64,000 nt of DNA from Rotaria sordida (lineage: Eukaryota > Rotifera > Eurotatoria > Philodinida > Philodinidae), in NCBI GenBank assembly GCA_905250125.1, contig CAJNOL010001026.1, positions 1 to 64,000 of the forward strand. Direction: 5' to 3'. This document shows, one piece after another, positions 14,821 through 33,900 of this stretch. The position numbers and the translations under genes were made by a program. The notes under the pieces were generated by a model that made no database searches, was not told where the DNA came from, and was given only the letters and a program-made list of their open reading frames with translations. Position 1 is the stretch's first letter. Every line of letters starts with the position of its first letter.

Positions 14821-16548
14821 TGTACATTAAAAGACTCGTGAAGAAATAAAACAAACAAGACCAAGTTGTACTAGTTATACGTACCAAAATAAAATATGGT
14901 CATTTGTGCTTAAAGCAATATCGACACCTTTAAAAGAATAATCAATATTTCTCTTCTTTTTGCATTCAAATGTTGTTCGGGTGATTGACACCTATTAATA
15001 AATGTCAAAATCTATGATTGGATCAAATTACTTTAGCAATCAAATATAATATTATAGATAAAGACGATCATTTGGTTTTGATGTATCTTTATGTAAAATA
15101 ATAGTAGACAATTAAAGATTGAAATACAACATAATATTGTCAATATTTCAATTGGCTAATAGCGTCATCTGGATTTAAAAAATTAAACTTTCGCATGTCA
15201 TTCGTTTTACATGGAGAAAGTGGGAAACAAAATTTACAATATATTGACGTAGATATCAAAAAAAAAACTTTTAGTATTCGAAATAATCAATTCAGTCTCA
15301 ATTCAAACTTGTGCATCTCTAGTATTGGTAAAATAGATCTAAATTTCTATATTATGCATACACGGTGGAAGCACAAGGTCTGGGTAGGTTCGAATCCATC
15401 TTATATTGTATAGGGCTTGGATAGGCAAAAGTCTATCCTAGATTCATGCTTCGTAGGCTAAGGTAGGCTCAAGCATTTTTTTCTTTCTATCAGATTGATA
15501 GATTTGAGCAGTGCATTACATTTTATTTTGTACAAACACCAATATTTTGCACCGCCTCCGCCAGCTAATAATAATATTTTCTCAATCAAGTAGACATAGA
15601 AAACGTTTTCGAGAAAATATTGAGTTTCGTACCAGTAAATATTGGATCATACATCGTCAATGAATTGAAGCGGAGATCTTTCATTACAAGTGAAGAAGAA
15701 CTGTACGAAAAATCTAAGCCAGATTAAATAGGATATGCCGAAAATTTTTTTCGTCTTCGGCAACTAAGATTACATGCCTATTAAGCATTTTCAACAGTGA
15801 AGAATCTCACAATACAACATCTTTTTTTCCTGTGAAACATGTCTAGTTTACTATTAAACTTTTTCCTAGTAAAATAGATCAAAATCTCTTCTTTCGAAGG
15901 TTGCATTTCGATGAATATAAATACAAGTATGATTTTTTTTTACAAAAGGTGCCTATTTTTTTCTGATCTTCATCACTGTTAAACATTGCAAAATGTCAAC
16001 TCAATAAAAGAGACACTAACTGTATTCCATCTAATGAATCAAAACGTTTCATCATCTATGATATTATATATTTCTCTTTTGGAACGATAATTAAAAATAG
16101 TACTATCTCATAGTAGTGTGCGGAGATCGGAATTCCATTTAAAAGTTTTCCAAAGAAACTCAAGATGATAACAATATCATCAATAGCACTCAAACTACCT
16201 TCAGACAAGTTAATAACTACTGTAGCTCATATATTAGATAGATGTTTTTTTAGATTTAAAACTCGTCAGTTTTTCTCTTTGCAGAATCTTCTTCAAAAAA
16301 AAATCACAGAATTTCCATTAATAAATAACTACGCCTTTTTTGATTGAAATAAGTGGTGTTACGGAACAGATTATAACTTTTGTTTTTGATTCTAATTCAG
16401 GTCATAAAATTATCATTAATATAATAGAACTTATTATTATATTGACTTATTGCTATCATTGACAAAAACACACACATACACACAAATACATTATACAATA
16501 AAACAAATATTTATACAAAAAGAAAATGAATAATATCTCTGATATTTT
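14821..16548. other. Intergenic region, HDHD5 5' side to ETO 3' side
   Basis: This stretch lies between the HDHD5 start and the end of the ETO-like gene, both on the minus strand. The part next to 14820 should hold the HDHD5 promoter. No exon chain was found. A GGTTCGAATCC box near 15388 resembles a Pol III B box, but no tRNA fold surrounds it. Short open frames at 15195-15413 and 16165-16347 have no recognisable motif or partner exons. A (CA)-rich run sits near 16468-16490. Confidence 0.4.
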
Positions 16549-19500
16549 TTAACTACTCTCAGTTTTTACTATAGTGACTTGATCGTTTCCATTTTCTGAT
16601 TTTTCATTATCATTATTTATTGTCGGTGGTATTGATAGATTTTCAGTTGTTCTTATTATTGACTCATCTTTTTGTTGATTTAAAGATATTGTTTTTGGTA
16701 TAGAATGACAGTATAAACGTGAATTATCATTTAATTTTCTTTTTAAATCAGGTCCACATAATTTTTGATGTAAATCCCAATCACGATGTTGGCAATATTG
16801 TCCACAATAACGTGCTATACTACAACCAGAACATGTTTCTATAGCTTTACGACCACAATTCCAACAATGCTAAAATCCATTGAAATTTTTTTTTATAATT
16901 AATTCTTGTGTTTTGTATCAAATAAAATCATACCTCTGGTCCATCTTCTTGTCGATTAAGTAATGCATATGCTTCTTCAAATTTATGTGCTTTTAATCGT
17001 TGATATTGTTCACGTTCACGAAGTAAAATTTCATTCGATTTTTGTTCAGTTTGTGAAATAGCTTTTTGTAAATCAATTAATGATTGACGTTTTATTTCTA
17101 AAACAGTTTCTTCTAAAATTTCAATATAAAGAAAAAAAAATATATTTAAAATATTATCATTTACCTGCTTTTCGACGAACTTCAGCAATACGATCATCAG
17201 TTTGTGATAATAATTCTGCATGTCTTCGTCTCCATTCAAGATCATTTGTTTCAATTAGACGACGAATATGAATATCTTTCTGTTGTAACATAAATAAAAC
17301 TCTTTTACTTTTTGTTACCATTTCAAGTATGCAATTGAGCATCTAAATTTAACAAAAATAAAAATAAATTTTTTAAAATAAAAATAAATTTTACAAACAT
17401 TTTCTGCCTGTTTCCAATCATCTTCTACATCTTTTAAATCACTTGTATATTCGCGTAGATCTTTAATAAAATAAATAAACATTTAAGAGAACAATTATGA
17501 GACCATCGAGTATACAAGACGCTTGATGAAAACAGAATTTTAGCGGCCAATACCTTTTCTTTAAAAAGTTAGTCAATGTCGACTTTTTACCGCTATCGTA
17601 TACTAATGAGAAAAAACAACAAAAAATACACTGTAAAAGTTATGCTTGTTTTCATCTCAACGAATCATTCGAATTTTTTATAAATTATACTAAAAGATCG
17701 AGATTTGAAAACTGAACAAAATGAGCCATTCTCAATATCGTACAATGTTGACCGACTCAAGTTTTATAAGACCAGCGTTGATGAAAAATGACTTTTACGA
17801 TAGATCGAAAATGTCTATTTGATGACAATCTATCGTCTGTCAAGATTCAGAATCAGAGAGTTCCAAGCTAAATTTTATATATGTTATACAGCTTTGTATC
17901 TGCTACAAATTGATAAAAACATATTCAAAAATAAATGGTATATTCGAGGTGATATGAAATTCACATCCCTCTCTCGCATAATGGTTTTTGATGATTTTTC
18001 AATTACAAAAAAAAAAAAATGTTAGCGATTTTCATTGTCATGACACAGTTTTAAAACAAAATAAATACAATATTCAGAATCAGCGTCAAAAACTACATTG
18101 AGTCAAATATATAAAAAACTCACCTTAGTCCTTCGAGAGTCAGTTTTTCGCAAAAAAAAACATTTCTCTAAAATATATTTGACTCCATATCGTATTTATT
18201 TTGCTTTAAAATTCTGTCATTGTAATGAAAATTATTTGAAATATTTTTTTTTCTGTTGAACAATTATCAAAAACTATTATGTGAGAGAAAGATATGAATT
18301 CCGTGTCACCTCGAATATACCATTTATTTTTGAATATTCTGTTACCATTTTGTAGCAGATAAAAAGTTCCATAACATAGATAAAACTCAGCCTGGAACCC
18401 TCTGATTCTGAATCCCGACAGACGATAGATTGTCATCAAATAGACATTTTCGATCCATCGAAAAAGTCATTTTTCATCCATCTTGGTCCTATAAACCTTG
18501 AGTCGGTCAATATTGTACTATTTTGAAAATAACTCATTTTGTTCAGTTTTCAAATCTTGATCTTTTAGTATAATTTATAAAAAATTTGAATAATTCATTG
18601 CGATGAAAACAAGCACGACTTTTGCAGGATATTTATTGCTATTTTTTCTCATAAACTTATGGTAGTGTTGAAAAGTTGGAGTCGATGATTTCAGATATCG
18701 ATGTATTGAATGCACAAAAGAAACAATTCTTTTTTATCGAGTGCTTGGTATACTTAATGACCTCATAATTCCTCTCTTAAAAAGTTAGACTTTGATATTT
18801 ACAAGAACTAAATGCACGTTCTTTATCAGAACGTATTGATGTTGTTATTGAATTTACATGTGTACGATGATTAACTGATGAACGTTTTGTTGCATACGAA
18901 CGTTCATCAAGTTCATTTGAACTAAAAACAAAAAAAAGCAATGCAATACTATTAAATCAATGTTAACAAAAATAAAACATATCATTTACTCGTTAGATAA
19001 TTTTCTTTTTCCATTTTCATTTAATTGTTCTTTCGATGGACTAAGATCATTTTCAAGTACATCGCGTGATAGAAATATTAATTCTTCATGTTGAGCAATA
19101 AATTGACTTGTTGATTGTTTCGATTGACGAGCTAATTGTAATAGATCTTTTTGTAGAAGAGGCAATGTTGACTGAAAGAAAACAATATATCAGTAAAATA
19201 TTATACATATATATATATATATATATGCTTTTTTAAATAACTACTTTTAAAAATGGTAATGCAAATGGTCTTAATGGAAAATTTGTTGCTGCTTGTAATT
19301 TTCCATGAAATTCTTCGACAGATAAAGCGTTATTCTAAAATCAATAATAAACATTTGATATTTTATAATATGTATCAAAAACAAAATCAATATAGTCTTA
19401 TTCTCATTGAGTAGAAAACTTACAACAAGAGCTAATATCAACGCTCGAACACGTTCACCTATTTCATTCGATATATCTGAACCAAAATAATATAATGTAC

Positions 19501-19638
19501 TAAGAAAACATCGTAATTTATCTAATTGCTTTGATGGTACTTGTATCGGAGAAATTGGTCGAGTAGTTGTTGATGTTTGTGTCTGAAGAGAAGAAGATAA
19601 AGGAGGTGATTGTATATGATTTGCTGTTGTTGTTATTA

Positions 19639-19670
<32 letters not shown>

Positions 19671-20098
19671 CCATTATTATTATTATTACTATCACTCACT
19701 GTAGTCATTGATGGTAATGAAATCAAACTTTCATTTGTATCAGTCGGCATAGATGATCTGCAAGAAAACAAAAAAATTAATTTTCGAATAACCATCAAAA
19801 TTTCTTCATTTTTCTTTCCATACTTCATCATTGACAGCTGTCACTGTGAACAAGCTGTTTCCACTTACTATTATAAGTCCAAAAAGAAACAAAGAAAAAG
19901 CATATCTCATTTATACATAAGAAAAAAGATCTCTAGTTTATTTCATTTCTTATTATAAAATACATCAAATTCATTATAGAATATTTCATGATCGATTCAT
20001 AAAACACAATACAAAACAGATATATATATATATATATATAAATTGTCCAGATTTTGTCTTTAAGGTATAACAATATATGCTTACCTGATTCTGCTCAT
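16549..20098 (-). CDS. RUNX1T1: ETO/RUNX1T1 (CBFA2T, nervy) family transcriptional co-repressor
   Basis: Exons on the minus strand: about 20098-20085 (14 nt, MSRIR), 19757-19424, 19334-19245, 19171-18990, 18921-18804, 17460-17399, 17342-17165, 17113-16934 and 16869-16549. All four Nervy homology regions are present in order. NHR1/[24 protein letters not shown], then [23 protein letters not shown]2 oligomerisation helix: [20 protein letters not shown]3 coiled coil: [20 protein letters not shown]-terminal MYND zinc finger: [20 protein letters not shown] then CGQYC, HRDW and HQKLC. The family is a nuclear scaffold recruiting NCoR/HDAC complexes. The N-terminal exon carries poly-Ser/Asn runs from a GAT repeat. 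One intron (17461-18803) is filled by a fold-back repeat. The 14-nt first exon is inferred from frame continuity. Confidence 0.92.
17461..18803. repeat. Intron-filling fold-back element A (about 1.3 kb palindrome)
   Basis: The left arm (about 17480-18110) is an imperfect reverse complement of the right arm (about 18170-18787), with a centre of about 50-60 nt. The arms give near-identical mirror translations (both read MMTIYRLS.FRIR.FQA and KNKWYIRGD). Outer ends read TTAAGAGAACAATTATGAG and CTCATAATTCCTCTCTTAA, so a TA or TTAA target duplication is possible. The element occupies nearly the whole intron between ETO exons 5 and 6, leaving about 20 nt to each splice site. No transposase was recognised. 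It is most likely a non-autonomous DNA transposon inserted into a short ancestral intron. Confidence 0.85.
19758..20084 (-). other. First intron of the ETO-like gene
   Basis: The donor GTAAGC at 20084 and an acceptor TTCTTGCAG ending at 19758 bracket a 327-nt intron. Joining keeps MSRIR in frame with [15 protein letters not shown]. An alternative start is the ATG at 19750 (MPTDTN) in the second exon, or the frame that runs through the intron from 19831. The (AT)n run at about 20020-20040 lies inside. Confidence 0.6.
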
Positions 20099-20986
20099 AT
20101 ATAATGCTAAGTGAATAGACCGAAAAAAAAACGAGAATGAGAGAGAAATATTTCCAGATGGTTAGTAATTCTCTGAACATTAAAAAATATCAACAAGTAA
20201 TCGAATGAAATGTCTTGCTTATTTTCTCTCTGAGAATGATCACCATCTGTTACTTATAATCAGAATGATACAACAAGTAGCAGACTGTATATGATGTTGC
20301 AGCTGATTTTCTTCTCAAACTTTATAGGTAGAACAAAACAACATTGGACACAGAAGAAAGAAGGAAAAAAAAACAGCAACTGTGCAGATGTAGAAATGTA
20401 TGGTAGCCAGAGAATGCTCGATCGTCAAGGGAATAACGATATACAGATGGCAGACATTTTGCTGATCTGCCAGATGGTTCAGATTATTTTCTTGTGGAAA
20501 CGAACGTAAAAAATAAAGATGGTAGCTATTTGGCCAAATGTTCATTATAAAAAATTTTCAAGGTCATATTAAAGAAATTTTCACTCACATCATATATCAT
20601 TGAGTTACATGGTACAATGAGAAAAACAATTAATTCTCTTTCCGTCTGTTCACAAGTTGTTCTTATGCTGATTCGAACGTCAAGTCAAAGAGAAGCAAAG
20701 AGCAATTGCCCTTTCCTCTTCATAACAAGAAAGAAGAAAAAAAGAACAGCTGTATGAAGCGAGGGAAAAAAAAACTTGACGAAGACAACAATATATCCAC
20801 AGACAATAATGACGGAAAAAAAAGATATAATATTCCTTTTTTTTTTCTATTCTTCTTTCATCTATACACATAAACATAAAACTTATTTTTCTTGCAGATT
20901 GTTTTTTTGCTTTTTGTTCAATAAAAAAAGAAGAAAGACACAAACTGAGCACACACAAATAAAGAGAATAAAACTACTTGGATGGA
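20099..20986. other. Spacer between ETO 5' end and ELAV 3' end
   Basis: The two flanking genes are both on the minus strand, so this interval should hold the ELAV 3' UTR and the ETO promoter. No coding exon was recognised. Purine-rich tracts (AAGAAAG-type, about 20340-20370, 20730-20770 and 20920-20940) and AT-rich sequence dominate. Confidence 0.45.
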
Positions 20987-26709
<5,723 letters not shown>

Positions 26710-26749
26710 AAAGAAAAAAGAAAAACGCTGAGATAAATCTTCTTAACAG

Positions 26750-27939
26750 GAGCTAACGAAAGCAAAAAAAAAAGAAAAGAATCTACTTACTGTGATTAGG
26801 TGTTGATGCTTATTCTCTAATGAAATCAATACACAATCTATGAAGAGAGTGGAAAAAAAAGAATAACAAATGACTGAATGTCAATTCGTTATGTGTCTTC
26901 TGTGGTTTTTTTTTCGCGCAAGTCACCAAGTGAACACGTGTCATTCAAAAGATTCAACTTGATTTTCATGTCTTTAGAAACAAAACAAAAAAAAAACGAT
27001 AGAAAATCTACAATAAATGTATGTATATTTGGCATAATCAATAGATGATAGAGAAGATTCAAAAGAGTTGTAATGACGCAAAAGAAACATCTGTCATAAT
27101 ATATGAGCCAAATATAACGTTTTTTTCTCTTGAATTTATTTGTAAATGAAATCAGAAATGTTGAATTGAAGGGAATATCCATGCAAATTTGAAGATAATA
27201 AGAATCCCAGTTCAAATTAAACAAGCATAATTAATAGAATAGTTTAATATGACCTAGTGTAACATTTGTACATATCTGTAATCGTTTACTCAATGTTTTC
27301 TTATACAATTACGCACATATGAGATTATCATATAAGTCTATATCAATCGATAAGAAATGATCATGGGTAAATTCCATATCTGTGTTGCCAGGCGTAGAAG
27401 TGAAGATTTTGCAAATTGTCTATGTTATTCACAAAATATAACCTTCGATGTTAATCAACATTGTCGATTTTTTATCGGTTTGGATAAGAAAATTTCTCAT
27501 GACTTCTATTGACATATAATCTCATTAATCATTGAAATAATAAAAAAAATCAAGTAAGACTTATCTCTATATCATCAATATTCTTCTAATCAGTCATGAA
27601 TTTTTGAGAAACAGATGTCGTTAGTCATCAATAAATCAAACAATTCTACGTTTAATCCTTTCAAAATTGTTTAAAATCTTTTAAATAAATTTAATATATT
27701 GTTTTTAATTCTTTCTTAAATAATTCTCAACATTCCTAAAAAAAGCGACAAAACTTTATAAAGGCTTTAATCTGTCATGTAATGGAACTTTAAAATGACT
27801 CATCATTAAACTAGATGATGATGATCATATCACTTGGTTAAATCTTTTTTCTTTTTCAAAGTAGATCAATAAGTTAAATAAAATATGCCATGATTGAATA
27901 TTATATAAAAATATTCTATAGTATTATGATTATAAGACA
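26750..27939. other. Divergent intergenic region ELAV / MAP4K
   Basis: ELAV (minus) and the MAP4K (plus) are transcribed away from this interval, so both promoters should lie here. A GTAAG-bounded segment near 26790-26825 may be an untranslated or alternative ELAV exon. I see no other exon or repeat and cannot name a core promoter element with confidence. Confidence 0.45.
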
Positions 27940-30900
27940 ATGTCAGCAGTAGTTAGTGATTTAAATTCAGCTGCTGGTATTAGCAGTAATCGTTATTTAT
28001 CATTTGATTTTGTTTCAACATCAAGTCCACATGATGAATATGAACTTATACAACGTATTGGTTCAGGAACATATGGGGATGTGTATAAAGTAAATTAAGA
28101 AATTCAAATAAAAATTTCTATACTTTCTTTTTTTTTTGCTTCAAGGCAAGACATATTCCAACAGCATCAATGCGAGCTCTCAAAGTAATTAAGCTTGAAG
28201 CTGGAGATGATTTTAATATAATTCAACAAGAAATTCTTATGATGTTACAATGTAGTCATCCAAATATAATTGCATATTTTGGAAGTTATTTAAAGTAAAA
28301 AAGAAATAAACAAAAAAGAAAACAGTATTCTTATATTAAATATTTAGACGAGATAAATTATGGATTGCTATGGAACTTTGTGCTGGTGGTTCAATGCAAG
28401 ATATTTATCATGGTTAGTAAAACAATCTTTGAAGTTTTTTTTTTTTTTTTTGCGAAGATAAAAATTTTTATTTTATTAGTTTATGGACCACTTGGTGAAT
28501 TACAAATAGCTTACATACTTAAAGAAACATTAAAAGGTTTAGATTATCTTCATAGAAATGGAAAAATGCATCGAGATGTTAAAGTAAAAAAATTTTCTTA
28601 CATAAAAGAAAAACAAATAAAAATTTCGTTTTTTTAAAAATAGGGTGCGAATATCTTATTAACAGAAGATGGAAATGTTAAATTAGGTAAATGAGTATTT
28701 TTATATTAATCTCTCGATTCGAATTTTTTTGTTTCTTCAGCTGATTTCGGTGTAGCAGCAAGTATAACAGCAACTATATGTAAACGAAAATCATTTATTG
28801 GTACACCTTATTGGTAAGTGATAAAACAAAATAAAGATTATTAGACATTATTGATTAATTTAGGATGGCACCTGAAGTAGCAGCTGTTGAACGTAAAGGT
28901 GGTTATAATCATTTATGTGATATATGGGCTGTTGGTATAACAGCAATTGAATTTGCTGAATTACAACCACCAATGTTTGATTTACATCCAATGCGTGCAT
29001 TATTTTTAATGTCAAAATCAGGTTTTAAATCACCAACATTAAAAGATAAAATGAAATGGACAATAACATTTCAAAATTTTGTTAAATTTGCATTAACAAA
29101 AAATCCTAAAAAACGACCATCAGCTGAAAAATTACTTGACGTAATGGAAATGAAAAACTTTGAGACATTTTTCTTTTTAAGTTTTATTTTGTTATGTTTA
29201 GCATCCATTTCTTCAAGGAAATTTAACTACAGCTATTGCACGTGATCTACTTGATAGAGTACATAATGGTGCAACAAGTAATCAGATATCAGAAGATCGA
29301 GATGATGATGATGATGATAGAGTTAGTCAATTTTATTTTAAAATTTTATCAATTGATTTCATTTTTTTTTTGTGTATTATTTAAGAATAATTCTCAGGCA
29401 CCAAGAAAGATCACATCGAACAAAGAACAACCTATTGTATCTTCGTCGAGTAAGATTAAGATTTTTATTTTTATAGAAAGGAGAAAATAGAATGCATAGG
29501 AAAAACCATTTAACTGATACAAAAATCTGTGATTTTTGTTTGACTTTCTTTTTATTGTAATAATCATAATGTTATTATTTAAAAACAAATTTAGATGTTC
29601 GTCCAATAATAACGAATATAAATCAACCACCATTAATCCGTAGTTCAATTCTCAATGATCCCATTCAATCAGAAACAAATGGAATTAATTCGACAAATGA
29701 TACTGTAACTTAAATCTTTAAAATTAAACAAAAAGACAGAACCTTCATAAATCGTATGTTTTTCTTTTAGCGTTCTGCAATAAATATCGATGAAACGTAA
29801 GTAATAAATAATCGACAATGGATTTGTTTGCAAATCTATTTATCTAGTGGACTTTTGGATTCATTTCTCGACGAATTGTCCCGACGGTATTTTAGAAAAA
29901 AAAATTCCTAGTTGCTAAAAAGAAAAAAAAACTCAACGCTTAGCATGAATAGTTCCACATATCTAACATTGAATATTTAATTTGAACAATAAAAAAATAT
30001 TGATTTTATTTTTTTTATTTTTAGTGGACATGTTCCACCATCAACAAAACATAAAGATAATGGAAATACTGAACATATTCAAAGATTAAAATCTTTAGGT
30101 TTAGCTGATGAAGATATTCAAGTAAATGAAGAACGAAAAAAATTTCTCGAGAAAAAAAAATGAATTTTTCTTTTTTTTTTTTTTTTTATTTCTAGCGTTT
30201 AATGTCTAAATTACCATTAAGTGCATTTGATGATTTAGCATTAAATGAAATTAAACATATAGTTGATGTTATGCGTGATGCTGATGTTGAAGAAAATGAA
30301 GATGAATTAAATGATAATAATACAATAAAACGATCACCATTACCTACATCATTACCAACAAAATCAAATAAAACAAAGAAAAAAGATCAACAAATGATTT
30401 ATGAAAATATAGATACAAATAATAATACATTAAAATCAAAAAATGATGATAATACATTGAAATCAAAACAAGATAAAACAACAATGTCAACATTATCAAA
30501 TGGAATTCCAAGTGTACCTAGAGTTCATATGGGTGCTGGTTTTATGAAGATATTTAATGAATGTCCATTAGAAATTCATGCTAGTTATTGTTGGATTAAT
30601 AATGAAACTAGAGGTAAAATTAATGAGATTTTTTCAAACAAAAAATAAAAAATATTTTCTTGTTGACTAAATAAAAGAATTTTTCGTTTTTTTATTGAAG
30701 AACAAAAAGCTTTTCTATGTCTAGGTAATCGAAACAAAACGACATAAAAATGTGATAGAAAGGCAAAATAGTTCTGCCTTTAGGGTACCTTGACGGATGA
30801 TCTGTTGCCTAGCAACAGATTCAATAATCTGATATCTTTCCGACAACTAATACTAGCTGTAGCTCTGGACACAAGGTCGATCTGACATGCACAGTTCTTG

Positions 30901-33900
30901 AGCTTCCAATATACATTAACTAACCTCAAGGGCACATGTATGCCACAACGTACTCAGCATGCTATCGGATGGATTATACGAGACAAACAGCCGTTAGTGA
31001 CTTGTTCAGGGTCATTTCATATCAGATAGTACCAAGATTTGAGCACAATATCTTGTGGATACGTACCAATCAGCGTAACCCATCAGCCTAATAGTATTTG
31101 ACTGCATACATCAAACAGCAAGAGTAAAATTTCTTTTTTTTTAAACTTTCCTGCGCAAGTTTCAAAGTAGGTTTTTTCTGATACACACCACTGAAATCAA
31201 TAGACAAGAAGTTATCGTGACTGAAACTACAAAATCTTGATCTTGCGCATTTATAGTGACAATACCAATATTAGCCTTACAAGGGAAGGTCCCAAGTCGG
31301 ACTCGCTAATCGAACTAATATTTTGCCCTGACGAGACTAGTAGAAGCCTATAAGGATTCGTTCGTCAGCTATTGTAATTTTACTGAATTTTTCATCTCTG
31401 GCAAAGTATTAGACAAAAAAAATCGAATTATAGAATTTCGATCTGAAATTTTGCCCATAGGTGGATATCGTAGGCATTAGAATGTTCTGAGAATTTCAGC
31501 GTAAGAGGATACGACTGCAACGTCCAGGGCGTTCTAATATCCATGAGACCTACCTATAGGCGAAATTTCAGATTGAAATTCCATAATTCGGTTTTTTCAC
31601 CGATATCTTGCCAGAAATTTTTAAAAAATTAGTAAAATTATAATAACCTGAGAAAGAGAGTGCATGAAGATTAGAATCCATCGAGTCCAAAATTTTCAGA
31701 TCCGAGTTCGATACCAACTCGATGAGATCTAATGGGTATGAATCCTTATAGGCTTCTACCAGTCTCGTCGGAACACAATATCAGTTCGATCGACGAGTCA
31801 CACATGGAAACTTTCCTTCGTTAGTGTATGATCTTTTCAAGATTGAAACTAAAATATCTCAACGTTGAAGTTCTAACTAGAAATCACATAATAATCAAAT
31901 TAAAAAAGGCAAATACTAACTGAATTTAGACTATGTAATTTCGCGATGGATCGGATCTGAAAAGAAATAGATCCGCGTCTCTTTTTTTTTGGCTTCATAA
32001 ATTTTACTAACTAATAAAAATAAAGGAAAGATCTATCTTTCTCTCAAAGTTTAGATATTAATTAATACGGATAACCAAATAGAAATTGTAAAATTTGATT
32101 TTTTTTTCAACATCCGATTTATTTTCTTTTATTAGATCAATTGGTATTAATTGCTGCTGAAGAAGGTGTTTATTCTCTGAATCTCAATGAATTGCATGAT
32201 GCTACATTAGAATTGGTAATTTAACTATTGAAAACAAATTCTTTTCATCAACTATTCTTTTTAGTTATATCCAAGACGAACAACTTGGTTATTTGTTAAA
32301 GATAATATTCTCTGGTCAATCTCGGGTAATCATTTTGTTTTTCAAAGATCTTCTGTTTTTTTTTCTTATTTCCAAATTTTATTTTTAGGAAAAGCTAACA
32401 CATTATATCGACATGACCTTCATTTATTATTTCATAATAAAAGTACAGCAAGACTATCTCTTCAATTAAATAAAATTCCACAAAAATTTGAAAAATTAAT
32501 GCCAAAGTAAAAAAAAAAGAAAAATGTGAGTTTCTTTTTTCCAAAAAATATTTTTTGTTGTTTTAGAAAATTAGTTACATCAGTTAAAATAAATAATACA
32601 CGTGGATGTATTCGATGTTGTGTTGGAAGAAATCAATTTAATGGTTTTATTTATCTTGCTGGAATGTTAACAAATGAAATTTTTCTTATGCAATATTATG
32701 ATCCATTAAGAAAATTTATGCATTTAAAAGTATACACAAACTTATTTTTTTGTCTTTGTTTATTTTATTCTCTTTTTCAGACGGTTTCTATTTCAATACC
32801 TGCTGAACCACCAATATTTGAAATGATTTTTTCACCGGAAAATCAATATGCAATTGTATGTATTGGTGTTAGTAAAAGGTAAAGAAAATTTTTTTTATCT
32901 AATTTTTATTGTTTAATTTATATTTAGTAAATCTGTTGCTAATTCATATAAATTTGCTTCAATTAATTTTGAAACGGAAAAAATGGAAAATTATCATGAT
33001 GGTATGTAAGATGATGATTAGATTGAAAACAAAAAAAAAACAATTTTTATGGAAATGTATCCAATTCGAACAACATAAATAAGAATATTTTCAATTAAAT
33101 TAGTTTTTAATAAAATTTAAACCTAAGAAAACATTGTAATTTTAGTTCGTAATATTTTTCAAAGATCGATACAGTTCTATTTAATCCTCTAAGTACCATT
33201 GCTTGACCATGATTGCTAGGGACTTCTAAATTTGAGTGATCATTATTAACAGGAAATGCTAATTATCCAAGAAGTTTAGGCATTTTTTCTTGGATGATTC
33301 ATGAGATTTAAACGTTTCATTTCTTTTACCATAAAAGCAAACAACTCCTGACGAGAGAATCTCCTCAGATGTTCCCTTCCGATTTCAATGATTTTTTTTT
33401 GTCTATAGACACTACAGTGTTCTAATAAAAATCTTAAAAAGATATGATTAAGTTATCGAATTTTTAGTGTATCTATTTTCTATAGAGACCCTAGATTTTC
33501 GAAAAACTTGTATTTTTGAATTTTGATCTGAAACTTTGTACATATAAAGAACTCAACTAGACTAGCTTCCATAAAAATACTCAGAAGTCTTGAACAAAGT
33601 CTTCTCGAGATATGTGACTTTCAAGATGAAGATTCTCTTTTATGGATAGTGTCTACAAGATGCATCTTTTGAAAGCTTCATGTCTCGAAGAGACTTTGTT
33701 CAAAAATTGTGAATTTTTTTATGAAAGCTAATCTAGTTGAGCTCTTTATATGCATAAAATTTAGTAAAGGAAAACATCACTCATTATAGATAATAGGAAT
33801 AGAGAGGAATCTTAATTTCTTCAAATTCTCCAAACAAAATCTATACTCTTTTGTAAATCAATTTGCTTGATATATGCTTCTTCCAATAAATAATACACTA

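Noticed and set aside
15380..15400. GGTTCGAATCC, a perfect match to a Pol III B box, suggesting a tRNA or tRNA-derived SINE
   Set aside because: The flanking bases do not form a T stem or acceptor stem and no A box or anticodon arm was found at the right distance.
17819..18439. Two similar open frames on opposite strands (MMTIYRLS...) that could look like a conserved gene pair
   Set aside because: They are mirror images produced by the inverted repeat of element A inside the ETO intron; there is no independent evidence for coding.
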